From Marisimplicoccus sp964437815 (GTDB lineage Bacteria; Bacteroidota; Bacteroidia; Flavobacteriales; Flavobacteriaceae), in assembly GCA_964437815.1 (NCBI GenBank), contig CAYTIE010000010.1, positions 1-42,252 of the forward strand: DNA of 42,252 bases. Reading direction: 5' to 3'. This document shows positions 27,592 to 35,720 of the stretch, piece after piece. The notes beneath the pieces were generated by a model that was not told the origin of the DNA, searched no databases, and saw nothing but the letters and a program-made list of their open reading frames with translations. Position 1 is the stretch's first letter. Each line of letters starts with the position of its first letter. A program made the translations under genes and the position numbers.

Positions 27592-27900
27592 TTATTTTGC
27601 TCTTTCTATTATTTCAACAATTCTCCATCGTTTCGTTTTACTAATAGGTTTTGTTTCCATTATTTTTACAGTATCCCCTTCATTACATTCATCTTTTTCA
27701 TCATGAGCTATATATTTCTTTGTCTTTAAAACAAACTTTCCATATACAGGATGTTTTACTTTTCTTACTTCAGATATAACTACAGACTTATTCATCTTAT
27801 TAGATGAAACAATTCCTATTCTTTCTTTTCTTAATGCTCTAGTGCTCATTTTAGGTGTGACAATACCTATTGTTTCTTTTTTTAATTCTCTACCACTCAT
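27592..27900 (-). CDS. rpsQ: Ribosomal protein uS17 with duplicated N-terminus
   Basis: Primary 16S rRNA binder with an OB fold. The open frame has 102 codons, about 17 more than the usual 85. The extra N-terminal segment (MSGRELKKETIGIVTPK) is a degenerate copy of the next one (MSTRALRKERIGIVSSNK), after which the normal S17 sequence (MNKSVV, VKHPVYGKFV, GDTVKIMETKPISKTKRWRIVEI) follows. The start could be the first Met at 27900, directly abutting the rpmC stop, or the second at 27849, which gives a normal-length protein with a 51-bp gap. I give the first because gaps elsewhere in this block never exceed 16 bp. Confidence 0.9.
   Translation of the reverse strand: MSGRELKKETIGIVTPKMSTRALRKERIGIVSSNKMNKSVVISEVRKVKHPVYGKFVLKTKKYIAHDEKDECNEGDTVKIMETKPISKTKRWRIVEIIERAK
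27799..27900. repeat. 51-bp tandem duplication at the 5' end of rpsQ
   Basis: Two in-frame 51-bp copies (27850-27900 and 27799-27849), roughly 80% identical over the better-conserved part. Both begin with ATG on the minus strand and encode MSxRxLKKExIGIV-type peptides. Confidence 0.8.
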
Positions 27901-28092
27901 TTAATTTTCTTTTTTTTCATTAATCATAGTCTTCATTCTTGCAATTTGTCTTCTCAAAACCTTAATCCGTAAAGGATTTTCAATTGATTGCACAGAATGG
28001 TTAAATTTTAACTGTTTTAATTCTTTTATAGAATCAGCTAATTTTTCATTTAATTCATCAGGCGTCATATTTTTTATTTCAGATATTTTCAT
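27901..28092 (-). CDS. rpmC: Ribosomal protein uL29
   Basis: 63-residue two-helix protein at the tunnel exit. MKISEIKNMTPDELNEKLADSIKELKQLKFNHSVQSIENPLRIKVLRRQIARMKT-type family pattern, seen here as ELNEKLADS and the RRQIARMKT signature. Located between rplP (3 bp) and rpsQ (0 bp), as in the S10 operon. Confidence 0.97.
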   Translation of the reverse strand: MKISEIKNMTPDELNEKLADSIKELKQLKFNHSVQSIENPLRIKVLRRQIARMKTMINEKKEN

Positions 28093-28095
28093 AAT

Positions 28096-28515
28096 TTATC
28101 CTTCGTAATCTCTAGCTATTATAAATTTAGTTTTAACAGGAAGCTTCTGAGCTGCTAATCTAAGTGCTTCTTTTGCAACAGCAATAGGTACTCCAGATAC
28201 TTCAAACATAATTCTTCCTTGTTTAACAACTGCAACAAAATATTCTGGTGCTCCTTTACCTTTACCCATTCTAACCTCCAAAGGTTTTTTAGTTATTGGT
28301 TTGTCTGGAAAAATCTTAATCCATAACATCCCTTCCCTTTTCATATATCTAGTTGCAGCAATTCTGGCAGCCTCAATTTGCCTAGATGTAATGAATTTGG
28401 ACTCTAATGATTTAATGCCAAACATTCCGTTTGATAATCTGTTCCCTCTTTGTGAAAGACCTTTCATTTTACCCTTTTGAGTTTTTCGATATTTTGTTCT
28501 TTTTGGCTGTAACAT
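28096..28515 (-). CDS. rplP: Ribosomal protein uL16
   Basis: 139 residues. It helps place A-site tRNA in the peptidyl-transferase centre. MLQPKRTKYRKTQKGKMKG opens it; RQIEAARIAATRYMKREG and the GKGKGAPEYFVAVVKQGRIMFE signature are intact. Lies 10 bp after rpsC. Confidence 0.98.
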   Translation of the reverse strand: MLQPKRTKYRKTQKGKMKGLSQRGNRLSNGMFGIKSLESKFITSRQIEAARIAATRYMKREGMLWIKIFPDKPITKKPLEVRMGKGKGAPEYFVAVVKQGRIMFEVSGVPIAVAKEALRLAAQKLPVKTKFIIARDYEG

Positions 28516-28525
28516 GTATAACTTT

Positions 28526-29236
28526 TTAGTTTTTTCGTTCCCTTTGACGATTACTTTTCTTTGAATTCCCAGACGAATTTCTCATTCCAATTAGTTGTGA
28601 AAGTTCTCTTTTACCATAAACTTCTCCTTTCATAATCCAAACCTTAACCCCAAGTCTTCCATAGGTTGTATGTGCCTCAACAATAGCATAATCAATATCA
28701 GCTCTAAAAGTAGACAAAGGAATTCTACCCTCTTTATAACTCTCTGATCTAGCCATTTCTGCTCCATTTAATCTTCCTGAAATCTGAATTTTTATACCTT
28801 CTGCATTCATTCTCATTGCTGCTGCAATAGACATCTTAATAGCTCTTCTATAAGAAATTCTATTTTCAATTTGTCTTGCAATACTTGAGCCAACTAAAAA
28901 TGCATCAAGTTCTGGTCTCTTAATCTCAAAAATATTTAGCTGAACATCTTTAGAAGTTATTTTCTTTAACTCTTCTTTAAGCTTATCAACTTCTGAGCCT
29001 CCTTTACCAATTATGATTCCAGGTCTTGCTGTTTTAATAGTTATAACAATTAATTTTACACTTCTTTCAATAATTATACTTGATACACTTGCTCTTGAAA
29101 GTCTTGCATTAATATATTTTCTAATTTTATCATCTTCAGCTAGCTTATCTCCATAGTCTTTACCACCATACCAGTTTGAGTCCCAGCCTCTAATAATTCC
29201 TAATCTATTTCCTATTGGATTTGTCTTTTGTCCCAT
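28526..29236 (-). CDS. rpsC: Ribosomal protein uS3
   Basis: 236 residues. MGQKTNPIGNRLGIIRGWDSNWYGG start, a type II KH domain with GIIIGKGGSEVD near residue 77, and a C-terminal domain with ISGRLNGAEMARSE and GRIPLSTFRADIDYA. S3 guides mRNA entry. Abuts rplV with no gap. Confidence 0.98.
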   Translation of the reverse strand: MGQKTNPIGNRLGIIRGWDSNWYGGKDYGDKLAEDDKIRKYINARLSRASVSSIIIERSVKLIVITIKTARPGIIIGKGGSEVDKLKEELKKITSKDVQLNIFEIKRPELDAFLVGSSIARQIENRISYRRAIKMSIAAAMRMNAEGIKIQISGRLNGAEMARSESYKEGRIPLSTFRADIDYAIVEAHTTYGRLGVKVWIMKGEVYGKRELSQLIGMRNSSGNSKKSNRQRERKN

Positions 29237-29638
29237 TTAATTAAGTGTTTTAGATGATAAAATTAATGTAACATGATTAGATCTTTTTCTAATTCTATGA
29301 GCTCTACCTTGTGGAGCTGTTCTTATTCTTTTTAGCATACCAGCAGAATCTACCCTTATTTCTTTAACAAAAAGCTGGGAAGTTTCTATATCAAGACCCT
29401 CATTTTTTGATTGCCAATTTGATATTGCAGAGATCAATAGTTTCTCAAGTCTTCTTGAGGCCTCTTTTGAACTGAACTTAAGTATAGTCAGAGCACTGTC
29501 AATATTCTCTCCTCTGATTTGATCTGCTACAAGTCTCATTTTTCTTGGAGAAATAGGACTATTATTAAGTTTAGCAAAAGCTAAATTTTTTTTGCCCTCC
29601 TTTATTTTATTTGCACTATTTCTTTTCCTTGATCCCAA
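29237..29638 (-). CDS. rplV: Ribosomal protein uL22
   Basis: 133 residues. SPISPRKMRLVADQIRGE and the beta-hairpin end AGMLKRIRTAPQGRAHRIRKRSNHVTLIL, which lines the exit tunnel near the macrolide site, are present. The N-terminus has a basic extension of about 18 residues. The 16-bp gap to rpsS is the largest in the block. Confidence 0.97.
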   Translation of the reverse strand: MGSRKRNSANKIKEGKKNLAFAKLNNSPISPRKMRLVADQIRGENIDSALTILKFSSKEASRRLEKLLISAISNWQSKNEGLDIETSQLFVKEIRVDSAGMLKRIRTAPQGRAHRIRKRSNHVTLILSSKTLN

Positions 29639-29654
29639 TTTTATATCTTTTTAT

Positions 29655-29924
29655 TTACCTGTTTTTATTTCCAGTATGACCTTTAAAAGTTCTTGTTGGA
29701 GAAAATTCTCCTAATTTATGACCAACCATATTCTCTGTTATATAAACAGGTATAAATTGTTTACCATTATGCACAGCAATAGTTTGTCCAACAAAATCAG
29801 GAATAATCATTGAGGATCTTGACCAGGTTTTAATAACTTCCTTTTTATTATCCTCAACATTCTTATTTACCTTTTTAAGAAGGCTTAAATGTACATATGG
29901 TCCTTTTTTTAATGATCTAGCCAT
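29655..29924 (-). CDS. rpsS: Ribosomal protein uS19
   Basis: 89 residues. MARSLKKGPYVHLSLLKKV start, TWSRSSMIIPDFVGQTIAVHNGKQF and the C-terminal MVGHKLGEFSPTRTFKGH are diagnostic. Head protein that pairs with S13. Lies between rplB and rplV. Confidence 0.98.
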   Translation of the reverse strand: MARSLKKGPYVHLSLLKKVNKNVEDNKKEVIKTWSRSSMIIPDFVGQTIAVHNGKQFIPVYITENMVGHKLGEFSPTRTFKGHTGNKNR

Positions 29925-29930
29925 TTTTAA

Positions 29931-30755
29931 TTATTTTTTTCTTCTTTCAATTATAAATTTAGATGATGCTTTCTTTTTAGACCTTGTTCTATACCCTTTA
30001 GCAGGAATACCCTTCTTTGATCTAGGGTGACCCCCAGAAGCTTTTCCTTCTCCTCCGCCCATTGGATGGTCAACTGGATTCATAGCTACTGGTCTAGTTC
30101 TTGGTCTAATACCAAGCCATCTTTTCCTTCCCGCTTTTCCAGATGAGATTAACTGATTATCTGAATTTGAAACGGCACCTATTGTAGCATAACACTTAGA
30201 AAGAATCATTCTAGTTTCACCAGATGGTAATTTAAGTGTTGCATACTTTCCTTCTTTTGCCATTAATTGTGCAAAAGACCCTGCAGATCTTGCAATTACA
30301 GCACCTTTCCCTGGTGAAAATTCTATACAAGAAATAATTGTTCCTAGAGGTATATTTGAAATCGGCAGAGAATTTCCTAAATCTGGTGAAGCTGATTCTC
30401 CAGATAATATGTTTTGACCCAATTTTAAACCATTTTGAGCAATTATATACCTCTTCTCTCCATCTTTATACTCTATTAATGAAATAAATGCTGTTCTATT
30501 AGGATCATACTCTATAGATTTTACTTCTCCTGAAATATCAAACTTATCTCTCCTGAAATCAATAATTCTATATTTTCTCTTATGACCTCCACCTCTATAT
30601 TTAACAGTCATTTTACCTCTATTATTTCTTCCACCAGTTCTTTTCTTAGGAACTAAGAGTGATTTTTCTGGCTTATCAGTAGTTATTGAATCAAAACCAT
30701 TTATGATTCTAAATCTCTGAGAAGGTGTTACTGGTTTTAATTTTCTAACTGGCAT
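29931..30755 (-). CDS. rplB: Ribosomal protein uL2
   Basis: 274 residues, one of the proteins closest to the peptidyl-transferase centre. RGGGHKRKYRIIDFRRDKF (near residue 53), an SH3-like core, and the C-terminal signature with the conserved His in MNPVDHPMGGGEGKASGGHPRS are intact. Confidence 0.98.
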   Translation of the reverse strand: MPVRKLKPVTPSQRFRIINGFDSITTDKPEKSLLVPKKRTGGRNNRGKMTVKYRGGGHKRKYRIIDFRRDKFDISGEVKSIEYDPNRTAFISLIEYKDGEKRYIIAQNGLKLGQNILSGESASPDLGNSLPISNIPLGTIISCIEFSPGKGAVIARSAGSFAQLMAKEGKYATLKLPSGETRMILSKCYATIGAVSNSDNQLISSGKAGRKRWLGIRPRTRPVAMNPVDHPMGGGEGKASGGHPRSKKGIPAKGYRTRSKKKASSKFIIERRKK

Positions 30756-30757
30756 AA

Positions 30758-31048
30758 TTATAGGTTTGCAAAGAAGTCAATTCTGTCTCCTTCTGATATT
30801 TTAACTAAAGCTTTTTTATATGGTCCTTTCTTACTTGATTGGACACCTCTTTTGGTATACTTTGTAACTGATTTAGCACCATATATCATGGTTCTAACTT
30901 TAAGCACAGACACTCCATATGATTCTTCAATTGCTTTTTTGATTTGAATCTTATTTGCATTTTTAGAAACGATAAAAGTGTATGAATTTCTTAATTCACT
31001 TTCATCTGTTGCTTTTTCTGTCAATATTGGTTTTACAAGTATATCCAT
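30758..31048 (-). CDS. rplW: Ribosomal protein uL23
   Basis: 96 residues, tunnel-exit protein that in bacteria docks trigger factor and SRP. LVKPILTEKATDESE start, FIVSKNANKIQIKKAIEESYGVSVLKVRTM core. Lies 6 bp after rplD and 2 bp before rplB. Confidence 0.97.
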   Translation of the reverse strand: MDILVKPILTEKATDESELRNSYTFIVSKNANKIQIKKAIEESYGVSVLKVRTMIYGAKSVTKYTKRGVQSSKKGPYKKALVKISEGDRIDFFANL

Positions 31049-31054
31049 ATCAAT

Positions 31055-31681
31055 TTATTTCAAGTTTAACTCTAATCCGTCAACTGCACTTTCTAAAATT
31101 AAGACATTTGTAGCGTCTGTAATTTCATAAGTGTTTAATTCTGAGTTAACTACTACCTTAGAATTTTTTAAATTTCTGGAGGATAAGTATATATTCTCAT
31201 TACCTCCATTTAATACCATTAATGTTTTTTTTGCTTCAAGATCAAAAGCTTTTAAAATAGAAAAATAATCCTTTGTATTAGGCTTTGAAAAATCAAAGTC
31301 TTCTATAATAATTATTGCTTTATTCTTTGCCTTATAACTTAAAGCTGACTTTCTAGCAAGTCTCTTTACTTTTTTATTAACTTTTTGATCATAACTTCTT
31401 GGTCTTGGACCAAACACTCTTCCTCCTCCTCTAAATAATGGGTTTTTTATACTTCCTGCTCTTGCAGTTCCTGTCCCCTTTTGTCTTTTTATTTTTCTTG
31501 TACTACCTTTTATTTCAGCTCTTTCCTTTGTTTTGTGTAATCCTTTTCTATTATTAGCTAGGTATTGTTTTACATCCAAGTAAATTGCATGATCATTAGG
31601 CTCTACTGCAAAGACATTTTTACTAAGCTTTGCCTTCCTTCCAGTATCTTTACCTTTAATATCGTGTATAGCTAATTCCAT
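31055..31681 (-). CDS. rplD: Ribosomal protein uL4
   Basis: 208 residues. The long loop with KIKRQKGTGTARAGSIKNP and GGGRVFGPRPRSY reaches into the exit tunnel. In E. coli L4 also represses the S10 operon through the leader mRNA; here rpsJ follows fusA by 2 bp, so no room exists for such a leader. Start overlaps the rplC stop by 1 base. Confidence 0.97.
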   Translation of the reverse strand: MELAIHDIKGKDTGRKAKLSKNVFAVEPNDHAIYLDVKQYLANNRKGLHKTKERAEIKGSTRKIKRQKGTGTARAGSIKNPLFRGGGRVFGPRPRSYDQKVNKKVKRLARKSALSYKAKNKAIIIIEDFDFSKPNTKDYFSILKAFDLEAKKTLMVLNGGNENIYLSSRNLKNSKVVVNSELNTYEITDATNVLILESAVDGLELNLK

Positions 31682-32295
31682 TATTTTCGAACTATTATAT
31701 AAGAGTTATTATGACCTGGAACACTGCCTTTAACTAAAAGTAAGTTTTCTTCAGTCATTACTTTGATTACCTTTAAATTAATAGCTTTAACCTTTGTTGA
31801 ACCTGTTTGACCAGCCATTTTCATCCCTTTAAATACTCGTGACGGATCTGAACCAGCTCCAATTGATCCAGGCGCTCTATTTCTATTATGTTGACCATGT
31901 GTTGAATCTCCAACCCCTGCAAATCCATGTCTTTTAACTACTCCTTGAAACCCTTTTCCTTTGGATATTCCTGTTACATCAACATATTCTCCCTCAAAAA
32001 AATGATCAACACTAATTTTGTCACCAACCTTAAATTCACCTTCATATCCACTAAACTCAACTAACTTTCTTTTGGGAGATGATTTACTCTTTTTAAAATG
32101 ACCTTGAGTTGCCTTATTTGATTCTTTTGTTTTATCATCAAAACCTAGTTGAAAAGATGAATATCCATCTTTTGCTTCTGTTTTTATCTGTGTTATTATA
32201 CACGGACCGACTTGAAGAATAGTACATGGGATATTCTTCCCATTATTATCGTAGACACTTGTCATCCCTATTTTTTTCCCTATTAATCCAGACAT
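31681..32295 (-). CDS. rplC: Ribosomal protein uL3
   Basis: 204 residues. GLIGKKIGMTSVYDNNGK start, GKGFQGVVKRHGF and SRVFKGMKMAGQTGS. The Gln in MAGQ corresponds to the residue methylated by PrmB in E. coli. Overlaps rplD by 1 base. Confidence 0.98.
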   Translation of the reverse strand: MSGLIGKKIGMTSVYDNNGKNIPCTILQVGPCIITQIKTEAKDGYSSFQLGFDDKTKESNKATQGHFKKSKSSPKRKLVEFSGYEGEFKVGDKISVDHFFEGEYVDVTGISKGKGFQGVVKRHGFAGVGDSTHGQHNRNRAPGSIGAGSDPSRVFKGMKMAGQTGSTKVKAINLKVIKVMTEENLLLVKGSVPGHNNSYIIVRK

Positions 32296-32304
32296 ATAAA
32301 TATT

Positions 32305-32610
32305 TTAAACTTTTATTTCAACTTCAACACCACTTGGCAATTCTAATTTCATTAGCGCATCAACTGTTTTTGAAGATGAACTATATATATCAAGTAACCT
32401 CTTATAGTTACATAACTTGAATTGTTCTCTAGATTTCTTATTGACATGAGGAGACCTAAGAACTGTAAATATCTTTTTATGAGTTGGCAGAGGAATTGGT
32501 CCTGTAACAATAGCTCCTGTACTTTTTACAGTTTTGACTATTTTATCAGCAGACTTGTCCACAAGATTGTAATCGTAAGATTTTAATTTTATTCTAATTT
32601 TCTGACTCAT
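32305..32610 (-). CDS. rpsJ: Ribosomal protein uS10 (NusE)
   Basis: 101 residues. MSQKIRIKLKSYDYNLVDKSADKIV start and GPIPLPTHKKIFTVLRSPHVNKKSREQF signature. Also acts with NusB and NusG in antitermination. Starts 2 bp after fusA, which fuses the str and S10 operons into one unit. Confidence 0.98.
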   Translation of the reverse strand: MSQKIRIKLKSYDYNLVDKSADKIVKTVKSTGAIVTGPIPLPTHKKIFTVLRSPHVNKKSREQFKLCNYKRLLDIYSSSSKTVDALMKLELPSGVEVEIKV

Positions 32611-32612
32611 AA

Positions 32613-34745
32613 TTATTCTTCTTGTGTGTTTCCTTTAATTTCTGAAATAACTGATTCTGAAATATTTGATGGTGTCTCAGCATAATGAGAAAACTCCATA
32701 GTTGAAGTAGCTCTTCCTGAGGATAATGTTCTTAATGAAGTTACATAACCAAACATTTCTGAAAGAGGGACTTCACCTGCAACAACTTTTGCACCAGCTC
32801 TATCATCCATAGAATTAACTTGACCTCTTCTTCTATTTAAGTCACCTACTATATCACCCATATTTTCTTCTGGAGTTATCACTTCAAGCTTCATAATAGG
32901 TTCCATAATAACTGCTTTTGCAGCCCTAGCAGCCTCTCTAAATGCTAACTTCGCAGCTAATTCAAAAGACAAGGAATCAGAATCTACAGGATGGAATGAA
33001 CCATCTTCAAGCGTAACCTTCATAGAATCAACTTCAAATCCAGCTAATGGACCATTTTGCATTGAATCTTTAAATCCTTTTTCAACTGATGGAATATATT
33101 CTTTAGGAATGTTACCCCCCTTAATAAGGTTAATAAACTCTAATCCTTGTTTTCCTTCTTCTCCAGGCTCTAGAGTAAATACTATGTCTGCAAATTTACC
33201 TCTACCCCCTGTTTGTTTCTTATAGACTTCCCTATGTTTAGCAACTTGAGTTAAAGACTCCTTATATTCTACTTGAGGTTTACCTTGATTCACTTCAACT
33301 TTAAATTCTCTTTTAAGCCTGTCAACTATAATATCAAGATGAAGTTCCCCCATACCTGAAATTACAGTTTGACCAGATGCCTCATCAGTTTTCACTTGAA
33401 ATGTTGGATCTTCTTCAGCTAATTTTGCTAATGACATTCCTAATTTATCAATATCTGCTTTTGTTTTAGGCTCAACTGCAACTCCAATAACTGGATCTGG
33501 GAATATCATACTTTCAAGGATTATTGGACTCTTTTCAGTAGATAAGGTATCTCCAGTTTTTATATCTTTAAAACCAACAGCTGCACCAATATCTCCAGCT
33601 TCAATATATTCAATTGCATTTTGTTTATTTGAGTGCATTTGGTATATTCTCGAAATCCTTTCCTTTGAATCAGTTCTATTATTTAAAACATACGAACCGG
33701 CATCAAGTCTTCCAGAGTATACTCTAAAGAATGCCAGCCTTCCTACATAAGGATCAGTTGCTATTTTAAATGCTAGAGCTGAAAAAGGCTCATCAACTTT
33801 GGGCTGCCTAGAAATTTCTTCATCCGAATTAGGTTTAGTCCCTACAATAGCATCTTTATCTTCAGGAGATGGAAGATACCTGCAAACTGCGTCTAGTAAA
33901 AATTGGACCCCCTTATTTTTAAAAGCAGAGCCACATATCATAGGAATAATGCTTATGTCTTGAGTTGCAGCTCTAAGAGCAGCATGAATTTCATCCTCAG
34001 TAATTGAATCTGGGTCATCAAAATATTTTTCTAATAATTTTTCATCATATTCAGCAACAGCTTCAATAAGCTCCCCTCTTAACTTTTCAGCTTCGGCTTT
34101 AAGATTCTCTGGAATATCCATTACATCAAATGTAGAACCATAGTTTTCTTCATGCCAAACAATTGCAACATTTTTCACTAAGTCAACTATACCCTTAAAA
34201 TCCTCTTCATCTCCAATATTTAATACAATTGGTACAGCCAAAGATTTTAGTTTTTCCTTAACTTGATTACAAACTCCCAAGAAATTAGATCCCTGGCGGT
34301 CCATTTTGTTAACAAATCCAATTCTAGGGACCTTATAGTTATCTGCTAATCTCCAGTTTGTTTCTGATTGAGGTTCTACACCATCAACAGCTGAAAAAAG
34401 AAAAACAAGTCCATCTAAAACTCGCAAAGATCGATTTACTTCAACTGTAAAGTCAACATGTCCAGGGGTGTCAATAATATTAAAATGATAAGACTTTGTA
34501 GCATCAGTACTTTTACCTTGATCTGTTGGAAAATTCCAGTTACAAGTTGTTGCAGCTGAAGTAATTGTTATACCTCTTTCTTGTTCTTGTTCCATCCAAT
34601 CCATAGTAGCAGCACCATCATGTACCTCCCCTATTTTATGGCTTACACCAGTATAAAAAAGAACTCTTTCAGTGGTAGTTGTTTTACCAGCATCAATGTG
34701 AGCTGCAATACCAATATTTCTTGTATATTTTAAATCTCTTGCCAT
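32613..34745 (-). CDS. fusA: Elongation factor G
   Basis: GTPase driving translocation and, with RRF, ribosome recycling. 710 residues, normal length. GTP-binding motifs: AHIDAGKTTTTER (P-loop), RGITI (switch I), DTPGHVD (switch II), NKMD and CGSAFKNKG. Domain IV with GGRGKFADIVFTLEPGE and the C-terminal VAGEVPLSEMFGYVTSLRTLSSGRA are intact. Sits between rpsG (9 bp) and rpsJ (2 bp); tuf, often next in str operons, is not here. Confidence 0.98.
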   Translation of the reverse strand: MARDLKYTRNIGIAAHIDAGKTTTTERVLFYTGVSHKIGEVHDGAATMDWMEQEQERGITITSAATTCNWNFPTDQGKSTDATKSYHFNIIDTPGHVDFTVEVNRSLRVLDGLVFLFSAVDGVEPQSETNWRLADNYKVPRIGFVNKMDRQGSNFLGVCNQVKEKLKSLAVPIVLNIGDEEDFKGIVDLVKNVAIVWHEENYGSTFDVMDIPENLKAEAEKLRGELIEAVAEYDEKLLEKYFDDPDSITEDEIHAALRAATQDISIIPMICGSAFKNKGVQFLLDAVCRYLPSPEDKDAIVGTKPNSDEEISRQPKVDEPFSALAFKIATDPYVGRLAFFRVYSGRLDAGSYVLNNRTDSKERISRIYQMHSNKQNAIEYIEAGDIGAAVGFKDIKTGDTLSTEKSPIILESMIFPDPVIGVAVEPKTKADIDKLGMSLAKLAEEDPTFQVKTDEASGQTVISGMGELHLDIIVDRLKREFKVEVNQGKPQVEYKESLTQVAKHREVYKKQTGGRGKFADIVFTLEPGEEGKQGLEFINLIKGGNIPKEYIPSVEKGFKDSMQNGPLAGFEVDSMKVTLEDGSFHPVDSDSLSFELAAKLAFREAARAAKAVIMEPIMKLEVITPEENMGDIVGDLNRRRGQVNSMDDRAGAKVVAGEVPLSEMFGYVTSLRTLSSGRATSTMEFSHYAETPSNISESVISEIKGNTQEE

Positions 34746-34754
34746 TTGAATAAA

Positions 34755-35231
34755 TTAAAATCTAAAGTGGGAAAAGGCTTTATTTGCTTCTGCCATTTTA
34801 TGAGTGTCAACTCTTTTCTTAACTGCTGCACCTTCTTCTTTTGCAGCAGCAATTACTTCTTGCGCTAACTTAAGTGCCATTGACTTTTCATTTCTCTTTC
34901 TTGATGAATCAATTAACCACTTTATTGCCATTGAAATTTTTCTATCAGGTCTTATTGGCTGAGGAATTTGAAAAGTAGCACCTCCAACTCTTCTACTTCT
35001 AACTTCAACATGAGGCATTACATTTGATAAAGCATCCTTCCATAGATCAAGTGAAGTCTTTTCTTTATCTTCATTTTTCTGATCTACGATTTCCATAGCA
35101 TCATAAAAAATCTTATATGCCTTTGATTTTTTACCCTGTAACATAAGATTATTAACAAATCTTGTTACAAGCTGGTCATTGAACTTTGGATCAGGAATTA
35201 AATCTCTCTTTTTTGATTGCTTTTTTCTCAT
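34755..35231 (-). CDS. rpsG: Ribosomal protein uS7
   Basis: 158 residues, initiates assembly of the 30S head. MRKKQSKKRDLIPDPKFND start, LMLQGKKSKAYKIFYDAMEIV, RRVGGATFQIP and the beta-hairpin region are standard. Follows rpsL by 8 bp. Confidence 0.98.
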   Translation of the reverse strand: MRKKQSKKRDLIPDPKFNDQLVTRFVNNLMLQGKKSKAYKIFYDAMEIVDQKNEDKEKTSLDLWKDALSNVMPHVEVRSRRVGGATFQIPQPIRPDRKISMAIKWLIDSSRKRNEKSMALKLAQEVIAAAKEEGAAVKKRVDTHKMAEANKAFSHFRF

Positions 35232-35239
35232 TATGAAGA

Positions 35240-35614
35240 TTATTTTTTAGGTTTTTTTCCACCATATTTGGACCTCCTTTGCAATCTCCCTTCTACACCT
35301 GCGGTATCAAGCGCTCCTCTTACAATGTGGTATCTAACACCTGGCAAATCCTTTACTCTTCCGCCTCTAACTAGAACTATTGAGTGTTCTTGAAGATTGT
35401 GACCTTCACCAGGAATATATGCATTAACCTCCTTGCCATTAGTTAATCTAACCCTAGCCACTTTTCTCATTGCAGAGTTAGGCTTTTTTGGAGTTGTTGT
35501 ATAAACTCTTGTACATACACCCCTTTTTTGAGGAGATGAATCAAGAGCGGCAGATTTACTCTTTTTTGACTGAGTAGTTCTTCCTTTTCTAACTAATTGC
35601 GATATTGTTGGCAT
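35240..35614 (-). CDS. rpsL: Ribosomal protein uS12
   Basis: 124 residues, decoding-centre protein. TTPKKPNSAMRKVARVRL and GGRVKDLPGVRYHIVRGALD are intact, with Lys at the two positions where changes usually give streptomycin resistance, so a wild-type sequence. First gene of the 32-gene ribosomal block, 33 bp downstream of a putative -7 promoter box. Confidence 0.98.
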   Translation of the reverse strand: MPTISQLVRKGRTTQSKKSKSAALDSSPQKRGVCTRVYTTTPKKPNSAMRKVARVRLTNGKEVNAYIPGEGHNLQEHSIVLVRGGRVKDLPGVRYHIVRGALDTAGVEGRLQRRSKYGGKKPKK

Positions 35615-35646
35615 AACATTAAATTAAATTCCACTTTTAAAGCGTG

Positions 35647-35654
35647 CAAATTTA
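35647..35654 (-). promoter_or_regulatory. Putative -7 promoter box (TAAATTTG) of the ribosomal block
   Basis: Minus-strand TAAATTTG, an exact TAnnTTTG match, 32 bp before the rpsL ATG in the 106-bp mnmA-rpsL gap. No clear -33 TTTG. This is the only plausible promoter I see for the whole rpsL-rplQ block. Confidence 0.45.
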
Positions 35655-35720
35655 AAATATTTTTTTGTTTATAACACTGATTTTCCTAGGTTTTTTTCAA
35701 AAATTATCAGCTTTTATTAA

